DNA of 64,000 nucleotides, taken from the NCBI RefSeq assembly GCF_000236165.1, contig NZ_CM001373.1, positions 1,032,304 through 1,096,303 on the forward strand. The letters are read 5' to 3'. Below the pieces are notes generated by a model. That model was not told the DNA's origin, searched no databases, and saw only the letters and a program-made list of their open reading frames with translations. The position numbers were made by a program, and so were the translations under genes. Positions 25,366 to 32,806 of the stretch are shown piece after piece. Position 1 is the stretch's first letter; each line of letters starts with the position of its first letter. The DNA comes from Fluoribacter dumoffii NY 23 (lineage in GTDB: Bacteria; Pseudomonadota; Gammaproteobacteria; Legionellales; Legionellaceae).

Positions 25366-27435
25366 ATGGGTAAAAATTCTATCCCCAAAGATATTAGACA
25401 AAACGAAATAAATTATATTTGTCGCCTGCTAAATCATAATTTAATTGCCACTACCATGGATTTGGAAGATAAATTTGAGGATCTCATCAATCAAATTAAT
25501 CAAAATCCAGAGATTTTCAAAGAAAAATACAGTCTGGAACAATGTTTTCAAATCTTAAAAAAAGCAATAGCAGTTTACACTGATCTCTATGCCTATAAAA
25601 TTACTCTCAAAGAAGAGCTTAAATACAAAATTTTCCAATACGGCAAGAAAAAAAGCCAACTTCAAGCAAATCCAGCTTCAGTTGAAGATGATTTAACCAA
25701 AGTAACCAAGAGTTATGATCGTCTTGAGGAATCCTATGAAAAAGAAAAGGACATCCATAAAAGTATTTTACGCGTAGTAAAAGATAAAGAATTTCTTGTT
25801 GTTCCTCAGGTGATTATTGGTTCAGGTGATACTGGGACTACAATTTGGCTTGAAAAATTTAAAGATCATCATGGAACCTGTGATGCACAGTTAAGAAAAG
25901 ATCAGCTCCCTCCAGTGTTAATGATTGGTGAGCATGCAGGTAACTGGAAACATAATTACACGCTTGCACAACCTCATAGCATTCTTGAACGTACAACAGC
26001 CAAAGAAAATCCTTCCGCTTATTTATCAACTGATTATTACCAAAAAAACCCTCATGCTAATGGGCGCCACATTTACCAAGCAAATCAAACCAGCCTGGCT
26101 TTGACTGAAGCTCCCTGGTTACAAGCCTCTATATTGAGGGTCGAAAAAAAAATCAATCATTTGGCTGACTGGGAAGTCAAGGATCAGGAATATCGCATTG
26201 TTGTAAAAACACCTGGCGGCATCAAAACCATTTATACCAACGAATTAAATATCTGTACCGGTCTTGGCCCTGCAAGAAATATACTTGCAGGATCGATGCT
26301 TACCCCTATTCAATTCGAACGCTTGAACCAATTTGATCCTAAGAAAAAATTCACACCGATTGTTGATGGCAATCAATTTATTCTGGCACCTACGGAAGAA
26401 CGCTGTCCCACCCCAAGAAAAATTGTTATTTATGGGGGCGGTGGAACTGCTGCAGCTTGTTATAGAAAAGGGTTTTTCGGACATGATATCCATACGGAAC
26501 ATATGGAGTTTAATGAAAAAAATCAAAAAAATTCGGTGGTTTGGGTAGCAAAACAATTTGATAAAGCCGGTACAGGAAAACTTGCTACAACAGCACTATC
26601 CACTGCAAAAAACCGTGACGAATTAATCCAAGCCGAATTGATTGAGATTAATCCCCAATCCGATGGAAAGCTATCGTTAAAATTTAAAACATCAGCCCCA
26701 GGTAACAAACCAACATTCGTTGAGATTGCATGTGATCAATTGATTTACTCTGTGGGTCAGGATGACACCCTGACAAGAAGCCTGTTTAAAGAGGTAGAAA
26801 CGGATCTGGCACTAAATTATGACCACAATAACATGGTATTGAATGTATGCTCTGCTGATAAAAAAGTAATATTCTATGGAGCAGCCGCAATGGCTGTTCG
26901 AGAAAAAGAATATATGGAAGCGACCTGGAAATGGCTTCATTCAGAAAATATTGGCGGAGACGTAGGGCCTGGATCAATGCCTCCAACAAGGGCGCAAATT
27001 CGATGTGATAATTTTTGGCGTGGTATGCTGCCAACCAGTATTAATGCGAATATGGATAGCCATTACCTCATTGTCAAATACATTGAAAAAGCAGGCATTG
27101 ATAGTGTAATTGCTACTGCCTTTGTAAAAGATTTGTTGCAAGCGAGAAAATCCAGTACCTGTGGTGCCTCCCATTCCATGATTGTGGAACTTTTGAAAAA
27201 ATATGAGTTGAATGATGTTCTTGAAATTAAGGGACATGGACATTTGGTTCTAAAAACAATTAGCCCCAATGCTCCACCTAAGCCCAAGCACCAGCTTTTA
27301 TCCTGGCTAGGCCCCCAAAGAGCAACAGAAGATGCAACAGTTTTTGTCTCATCAACAAAAGCTGAAAAAACATCTAAAGATACTATGGAAAAAAGAGACC
27401 CCAATATACAATTAATTGCTGAAATTAGATCATAA
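25366..27435 (+). CDS. Large flavoprotein-like protein, candidate Dot/Icm effector
   Basis: A 689-residue protein starting at ATG 25366 behind GAGGT. After a helical N-terminus of about 140 residues there is a dinucleotide-binding loop V-I-I-G-S-G-D-T-G (about 150), the second-sheet I-C-T-G-L-G-P-A-R (about 296), and a second glycine-rich loop I-V-I-Y-G-G-G-G-T-A-A-A (about 353). The later S-V-G-Q-D and F-Y-G-A-A-A-M-A stretches fit the remaining FAD/NAD folds. The layout resembles a flavin-dependent oxidoreductase, but the usual GxGxxG is altered in both loops and no precise family was recognised. Lineage-restricted size and location suggest an effector; its partner gene follows after a hairpin. 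Confidence 0.65.
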   Translation: MGKNSIPKDIRQNEINYICRLLNHNLIATTMDLEDKFEDLINQINQNPEIFKEKYSLEQCFQILKKAIAVYTDLYAYKITLKEELKYKIFQYGKKKSQLQANPASVEDDLTKVTKSYDRLEESYEKEKDIHKSILRVVKDKEFLVVPQVIIGSGDTGTTIWLEKFKDHHGTCDAQLRKDQLPPVLMIGEHAGNWKHNYTLAQPHSILERTTAKENPSAYLSTDYYQKNPHANGRHIYQANQTSLALTEAPWLQASILRVEKKINHLADWEVKDQEYRIVVKTPGGIKTIYTNELNICTGLGPARNILAGSMLTPIQFERLNQFDPKKKFTPIVDGNQFILAPTEERCPTPRKIVIYGGGGTAAACYRKGFFGHDIHTEHMEFNEKNQKNSVVWVAKQFDKAGTGKLATTALSTAKNRDELIQAELIEINPQSDGKLSLKFKTSAPGNKPTFVEIACDQLIYSVGQDDTLTRSLFKEVETDLALNYDHNNMVLNVCSADKKVIFYGAAAMAVREKEYMEATWKWLHSENIGGDVGPGSMPPTRAQIRCDNFWRGMLPTSINANMDSHYLIVKYIEKAGIDSVIATAFVKDLLQARKSSTCGASHSMIVELLKKYELNDVLEIKGHGHLVLKTISPNAPPKPKHQLLSWLGPQRATEDATVFVSSTKAEKTSKDTMEKRDPNIQLIAEIRS

Positions 27436-27455
27436 GATTTTTCTTATGATCTTTT
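27427..27455 (+). terminator. Hairpin overlapping the flavoprotein stop codon
   Basis: A-G-A-T-C-A-T-A-A-G (27427-27436) pairs with C-T-T-A-T-G-A-T-C-T (27443-27452) across a six-base loop and is followed by T-T-T. The stop codon lies in the 5' arm. It may attenuate read-through into the next gene. Confidence 0.6.
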
Positions 27456-27494
27456 ATGGCATTTATAAATCGGTCAATCAATTCGGAAGAAAAC

Positions 27495-28421
27495 ATGAAG
27501 TTAGCTCAATTTCTTGAGTTGAACACTCAAGAAGAACATCAGCAAATTAAAATCTTAAGTTTGAAGAAAAATATAGATCCGGATTCTTTTAATCGAACAA
27601 TAAAAAACTTTGATCAGGAATTGCTGTTAAAGCTTGCAATAGCGAATCCGGAAATCGATAAAATCTGTAAATCGCAGGAATTAGAATCACACTGGGAGGA
27701 TTTATGGAGGCTTTGTGGTCTTAATCCTAAAGAATATGCGCAAGGAAATGGTAAACCCGTTCATGAATATCAACCGATGTGTACGACCCCCTCTTGTTTT
27801 GATTTGTTAAAAGGACTTTATCTTTATGAGACTTACAGGAAGGTTTTAAAGAATAAAGAAGATAAAAGCGAATTCTATAAAGATGCAGAAGAATATTTAG
27901 CAACCTCAGGTTTATATGGATGTTATTTTTCTTTAAATGCTTTATGCATGGGTGGTTTTGAGTTATTAAGTCAGGAATTCAATGAGGAAATCGCCAAAAA
28001 AATCATTTTTTACGCCCAGATCGCAGCGCAATATTATTTATCACCAGGTTATTTGCTCTTGGCAAACTGCTATCAAGAATTATTAAAATATCAAGACCAA
28101 AGCAACTTGACGGGATTAAATTTACGTCTCCTATCATTTAAAGCAATGAGTGTTGCACAAAGGCTGGAATCCTATTCTGGACCCATGCTGAATAATGCTT
28201 ATCAAGGAAAAACATTATCAGAAGCCAGTAATGGGAAATTATCCAGTTTTTCACAAGCACTATTCCGATTACAAACCTATCTGGGCTTATCCGCAGGTGA
28301 GATTGAGATCGCTATGATGGAAGCAAATCATGAAGCAACTCTCATAAAAAGTTCATATCAACTTGAAATTAAATCTTTTGAGGACAATGATACTCCTTCT
28401 CCTACATTTCACAGATATTAA
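27495..28421 (+). CDS. Helical hypothetical protein, candidate Dot/Icm effector
   Basis: A 308-residue, mostly helical, Cys-containing protein starting at ATG 27495 behind GGAAG. The first 60 residues (L-L-K-L-A-I-A-N-P-E-I-D-K-I-C) resemble the short N-terminal helical module seen in several paralogous Legionella proteins. The middle holds paired aromatic helices (L-Y-L-Y-E-T-Y-R-K, G-C-Y-F-S-L-N-A-L-C) that could form TPR-like repeats. The tail is acidic and Ser/Thr/Pro-rich. No enzymatic motif was recognised. Confidence 0.65.
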   Translation: MKLAQFLELNTQEEHQQIKILSLKKNIDPDSFNRTIKNFDQELLLKLAIANPEIDKICKSQELESHWEDLWRLCGLNPKEYAQGNGKPVHEYQPMCTTPSCFDLLKGLYLYETYRKVLKNKEDKSEFYKDAEEYLATSGLYGCYFSLNALCMGGFELLSQEFNEEIAKKIIFYAQIAAQYYLSPGYLLLANCYQELLKYQDQSNLTGLNLRLLSFKAMSVAQRLESYSGPMLNNAYQGKTLSEASNGKLSSFSQALFRLQTYLGLSAGEIEIAMMEANHEATLIKSSYQLEIKSFEDNDTPSPTFHRY

Positions 28422-28567
28422 AAATAGCATGTTGGAAATTCTATTTTTAAATCAGGGTACAAGCTTGGGTTTCTAAAGATCATTAAGTAGCAATTGGACA
28501 AAATAACGAATATGCTAATGAAATTTTAAAATATCATCCCTTAGTGAGATTTAAGGATGTTTCAAAG

Positions 28568-29707
28568 ATGAAAAATGGACTTTTAAAGATCGCTATGAAA
28601 CTCTTAATCAATGATAGGGGAAAATTCTTTACCTTAATTGTTGGCATAACATTCGCCGTTTTTCTTATGATGCAAATGACTTCCGTTTTTTCCGGAATCA
28701 TGCAAAGAACTTCTGCAACCATTATTAATATAGGATCTTCTGTTTGGGTCATGGATCCTTCAGTCAATATTCAGACTGATAATATTCCTATGCCGAATTA
28801 TGTTCTTGACGTAGTAAGGAGTATCAGCGGGGTAAAATATGCGGCACCGCTTTACTCGGGTCAAGGTCTTGTGAAGTTAGGCACAGGAACTTATCAGGCG
28901 GCTACAATTATTGGACTGGATGATTCTACATTGCTGGGTAGACCCAAACTGATCGATGGCAATATAAATGCTATTTTTAATAATGATGCATATATAGCCA
29001 TTAAAGATACCGAATACTCGAAACTGGACAACCCTCAAATAGGTACAACTTTTGAAGTGAATGATCATAGGGCGATCATTATCGCATTAGGTAAAGCCCT
29101 GGTGAATGGACTATTTGGCACACCCACATTATACACTACCTATTCGCGTGCCATTTCCGACTTGCCTACAACCCGTTTTACCATTTCTTACATATTGGTG
29201 GAACCCAAATCCCCGCAAGATATTCCCTACATTCAGGAGCAAGTTGAAAAATTGGGGTACTCAGCAGTAACTCGCCAGGAATTTATAGACAAAAATAAAA
29301 ATTATTATCTTTATAAAACAGGCTTAGGGACTAACCTGTTAATTATGACCCTCATCAGTTTCATTGTAGGTCTTTCCATAGCAGGACAAACATTCTACAC
29401 ATTTGTCCTGGAAAACCTTGAGGAGTATGGTGCTTTAAAAGCAATTGGGGCAAAGAAGAATGAACTGATTCAAATGATTTTTTTTCAATCAGGTATTATT
29501 GGATTCCTAGGGTACGGGTTTGGCGTTCTTTTATCTTCTGTTTTAATCGCCCTGGCAAAACTCAGGTTGTCTAACTATGCCTCGTTAGTCACTTATCCAA
29601 GTTTACTTTTTTCTTTTTTCATGGTCATTGTTATTATTGCTTTCTCAAGTTATTTGGGGATAAGAAAAGTGACGCGTATTGATCCCTTTGATATTTTCAG
29701 AGGATAA
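28568..29707 (+). CDS. ABC transporter permease, DevC/FtsX-like
   Basis: A 379-residue MacB/FtsX-fold permease: one N-terminal membrane segment (about residues 17-37), a large periplasmic domain, and three C-terminal segments, with G-A-L-K-A-I-G-A-K near 300 as the coupling region. Its length and periplasmic loop match DevC, the permease of DevBCA-type exporters. The upstream GTG (28544) is possible, but ATG 28568 with AAGGA is preferred. First gene of a five-gene operon; ATPase follows after two bases. Confidence 0.85.
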   Translation: MKNGLLKIAMKLLINDRGKFFTLIVGITFAVFLMMQMTSVFSGIMQRTSATIINIGSSVWVMDPSVNIQTDNIPMPNYVLDVVRSISGVKYAAPLYSGQGLVKLGTGTYQAATIIGLDDSTLLGRPKLIDGNINAIFNNDAYIAIKDTEYSKLDNPQIGTTFEVNDHRAIIIALGKALVNGLFGTPTLYTTYSRAISDLPTTRFTISYILVEPKSPQDIPYIQEQVEKLGYSAVTRQEFIDKNKNYYLYKTGLGTNLLIMTLISFIVGLSIAGQTFYTFVLENLEEYGALKAIGAKKNELIQMIFFQSGIIGFLGYGFGVLLSSVLIALAKLRLSNYASLVTYPSLLFSFFMVIVIIAFSSYLGIRKVTRIDPFDIFRG

Positions 29708-29709
29708 GT

Positions 29710-30387
29710 ATGATTCTACAGGCTCTTAACTTAACCAAATGGTTTGCTACTGACAACAGTAAAACCTATGCTGTTAAAAATGTCAGTTTTGAACTTGATT
29801 TTGGGGAGATGCTCTACATCATTGGCCCATCAGGTTCAGGAAAAACAACCCTGTTGAGTATTATTTCAGGTATCCTTCGCCCTAATGAAGGATATGTGTT
29901 AGTCAAAGGAAAAAATATTTGGCAACTGGATGATGATGCATTAGCAGATTTCAGATTGTATTCCTTAGGCTTTGTCTTTCAAGATTTTCATTTATTCCCT
30001 AAATTAACGAGTCAAGAGAATGTTGCTATACCGTTAATTCTGAAGAGAACTTCCTGGGATACAGCACTTGAGAAAGCAAAAAATGCTCTGGACATTGTCG
30101 GACTAAGTCACCGCATTTCAGTACCACCCTATAAATTAAGTATAGGGGAACAACAACGCATAGCCATTGCCCGGGCAATAATTACAGAGCCAGAGTTACT
30201 TATTTTCGACGAGCCCACTGCCTCTTTAGATGGAGAAACCGGGAAACACATTATCACCTTTATCAAGGAAAATATTTTAAATGACAAGCGTGCAATTATT
30301 ATTGTGACCCATGATAATAGAATTTTTGATTTCGCTACGCGAATCATCACTATGGAAGATGGCAGAATATCGGAAGGTTCTCAATGA
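29710..30387 (+). CDS. ABC transporter ATPase, DevA/MacB-like
   Basis: A 225-residue nucleotide-binding subunit: Walker A G-P-S-G-S-G-K-T-T, Q-loop F-V-F-Q-D-F, signature L-S-I-G-E-Q-Q-R-I-A-I-A-R, Walker B L-L-I-F-D-E-P-T-A-S-L-D, and switch His in V-T-H-D. It powers the DevC permease. Its stop overlaps the start of the adaptor gene by four bases, showing translational coupling. Confidence 0.92.
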   Translation: MILQALNLTKWFATDNSKTYAVKNVSFELDFGEMLYIIGPSGSGKTTLLSIISGILRPNEGYVLVKGKNIWQLDDDALADFRLYSLGFVFQDFHLFPKLTSQENVAIPLILKRTSWDTALEKAKNALDIVGLSHRISVPPYKLSIGEQQRIAIARAIITEPELLIFDEPTASLDGETGKHIITFIKENILNDKRAIIIVTHDNRIFDFATRIITMEDGRISEGSQ

Positions 30388-31316
30388 AGACAAGAACGTT
30401 ATTTATCATCGCTTGCCTGGGAATTTTAGCAGGTGTCGCAAGCGTTATCATTTATAACGAAAAAATAAAGCCCGAACATCCTCTAACTGTAAGTTATAAC
30501 CCCTATGAGAAGGGAATTTATGCTACAGGAATAGTGGAAAGTCATCAGCCTACAGGCCAAAATGTGAATATTTACCCACAAGTCTCTGGGGAAATCACTG
30601 CTGTCTTTGCACGGGAGGGAGAACATCTTAAAAGAGGAGAACCGATCTTAAAGCTTGATGATTCAATTCAAAAGGAATTGGTTGCAAAGGATGCAGCTCA
30701 AATACGTTACCAACAAGCCAGCCTGATTAACCTGCGGCAACAATTAGAAAAAACCCGGAAATCTTATTTAATTGATACCAAATCAGTAAGTAAAAACGCT
30801 CTGGATAATGCAATTAATGCAGTTAGAATTCAAATAGAAAATGTGCAGATAGCAAAAAAACAATACGCGGCCGATTTGGCTCTTCTTGATAAATATACTG
30901 TTAGGGCCCCTATTGATGGAGTTATTCTCCGTGTAGGAGTAGCCGTCGGTGATTATGGATCTCCTTTGGGTCGCTTTGATACTTACACCCAAGCCATGTT
31001 GCCTGTAATTGAAATGGGTATCACCAAACCCTTTCTCGAAGTTCGCTGTTTTATCGATGAAATTCTGGTTCCTACTCTGCCAAGCTCTTCACATCTGGAA
31101 GCAACAATGTTCGTACGCGGCATATCCAATAGAGGAATTCCGCTCGAATTTATTAAAATACAACCGTATCTAATCCCGAACATTCAACTTTCAAATGAGA
31201 GGACGGAGCGAGTTGATGTAAGGGTTTTGCCTGTTATCTTCAAATTCACCAAGCCTGAGGATATTAATATTTTTCCGGGACAATTGGTTGACATTTATAT
31301 TAAAGGAAAAAAATGA
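30384..31316 (+). CDS. Periplasmic adaptor (HlyD/DevB-like membrane fusion protein)
   Basis: A 310-residue membrane fusion protein: an N-terminal membrane anchor (about 5-23), a biotinyl-lipoyl half (V-S-G-E-I-T-A-V-F-A-R-E-G-E-H-L-K-R-G), a coiled-coil hairpin, the second lipoyl half (V-R-A-P-I-D-G-V-I-L-R-V-G-V), and a beta-barrel end. It bridges the ABC permease and the outer-membrane channel encoded next. It overlaps its neighbours by four bases on each side. Confidence 0.88.
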   Translation: MKTRTLFIIACLGILAGVASVIIYNEKIKPEHPLTVSYNPYEKGIYATGIVESHQPTGQNVNIYPQVSGEITAVFAREGEHLKRGEPILKLDDSIQKELVAKDAAQIRYQQASLINLRQQLEKTRKSYLIDTKSVSKNALDNAINAVRIQIENVQIAKKQYAADLALLDKYTVRAPIDGVILRVGVAVGDYGSPLGRFDTYTQAMLPVIEMGITKPFLEVRCFIDEILVPTLPSSSHLEATMFVRGISNRGIPLEFIKIQPYLIPNIQLSNERTERVDVRVLPVIFKFTKPEDINIFPGQLVDIYIKGKK

Positions 31317-32806
31317 ACAACATAAAATCATTCTTTTTCCTCTCATTTATCTTAATACTAAGCGGTTGCACTCTCTACCAAAAACCGAAAATTGCTCCTT
31401 TGGATGTACCAAAACACTTTAAAACCTCTGTCAAAACCACTGATAAAAGACTTCGAGACGAGTGGTGGAAGAATTTTCATGATGTGAAGTTGAATCAACT
31501 GGTGAGTTGGGCAATAAAAGAAAATATTAATTATCAAATTGCAATTAAAAACATTCAGATTTCACAAACCTATATTACCCAAGCAGCCTCTGCATTGTTA
31601 CCCCAAGTGAATTTGAATTTTGATGCTACGCGAATCAAGCTATCACGGAATGCAATTAATACCTTCGGCACTGCAAATAATTTAGGTTCAACCAATGCAT
31701 CTTTCCCTTTACGAAATTTTTCGAGTCCTTTTACTTCGATAGAAGGTTTTATTTCAGCCAGCTATGAGCTCGATGTATGGAATCAGATTCATAATAGCGT
31801 CAAGCAGGCTAAGGCCAATGCTGTAGTGAGTGCTGCCAATAGCGATGTAGTAAAACTGACTTTAATCAGTAATGTAGTGAATACTTATTTTCAGATTCTT
31901 GTTTTAAATACAAATTTAGTCAATTTACGCCAACAAATTTATTTTTCCACCCAGCTTTTAAAATTGACCAGGAGCCAATTTAAGGGGGGGCTTGTTGATG
32001 CACAATCTCTTGATGATGTAAAAACTCAAATTGAATCGATAAAAATCAATATAGCCAATCTTGAAAAACAAAAATCAATCCTTTCAAATACAATGGCTTA
32101 TTTGCTTGGCCAATATCCAGAGCAGTTTCACTTCAAAATCGATAATGTGTTACCCAACAAGGACCTTATAGGATTAATACCAAAAGACATCCCTTCTGCC
32201 GTTCTTTGCAGACGCCCTGACATTCGTGAGGCCTTTTATCAAACTGTATCTTATGGTTATCTCCAAAAGCAAAATATAGCTAATTTTTTACCCTCATTTA
32301 ATTTAACCGGTAATTATGGATTTTCTAGTCCCAATTTAAAAAACTTTCTCTCCAGCGGAAGTATTTTTTGGAATTACGGTACAAATGTCTTGCAACCCCT
32401 TTTTGATTTTGGTCTAAGAATGAGCGAGTACAAGCGATCCAAATATCAATTTGAAGCAGCTTTTTTAAATTACAAAAATACGGTAGTTCGTGCGATTGGC
32501 GAGGTAGATAATGCTTTATCTTCCTACCAAAAAGATTATATGGCGTTACAAGCTTACCGACATCAATCGTCTCTGCTCAAAGACAAGTTAAGAATTAGTA
32601 ACGCACAATTCAAAAGCGGACTTTCCGATGAGGGAAGTTACTTAACTATAAGTCTTAGTGCACTCCAGACTGACTATAATCTTGCAAATCAACAATCTCT
32701 TGTTCTCCAGGACATTGTGCAAGTTTATAAAACTTTAGGCTTGGGTTTAAAACCAGGACTTCAACCCAACATTGATGGAAAGCATTATGCTAAAAAAAAC
32801 ACATAA
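31313..32806 (+). CDS. TolC/NodT-family outer-membrane efflux lipoprotein
   Basis: A 497-residue outer-membrane factor. The N-terminus is a lipoprotein signal with L-I-L-S-G-C as the lipobox (Cys near residue 19). Two repeats of the OEP domain follow, each with long helices; the second copy has S-A-V-L-C-R-R-P-D-I-R-E, the conserved RPD motif of NodT proteins. It provides the outer-membrane exit duct for the DevBCA-like pump. Its stop lies inside the copper oxidase gene. Confidence 0.9.
   Translation: MNNIKSFFFLSFILILSGCTLYQKPKIAPLDVPKHFKTSVKTTDKRLRDEWWKNFHDVKLNQLVSWAIKENINYQIAIKNIQISQTYITQAASALLPQVNLNFDATRIKLSRNAINTFGTANNLGSTNASFPLRNFSSPFTSIEGFISASYELDVWNQIHNSVKQAKANAVVSAANSDVVKLTLISNVVNTYFQILVLNTNLVNLRQQIYFSTQLLKLTRSQFKGGLVDAQSLDDVKTQIESIKINIANLEKQKSILSNTMAYLLGQYPEQFHFKIDNVLPNKDLIGLIPKDIPSAVLCRRPDIREAFYQTVSYGYLQKQNIANFLPSFNLTGNYGFSSPNLKNFLSSGSIFWNYGTNVLQPLFDFGLRMSEYKRSKYQFEAAFLNYKNTVVRAIGEVDNALSSYQKDYMALQAYRHQSSLLKDKLRISNAQFKSGLSDEGSYLTISLSALQTDYNLANQQSLVLQDIVQVYKTLGLGLKPGLQPNIDGKHYAKKNT

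Noticed and set aside
26245..27404. Several minus-strand frames inside the flavoprotein-like gene
   Set aside because: They disagree with the long conserved-looking frame and have no start signals.
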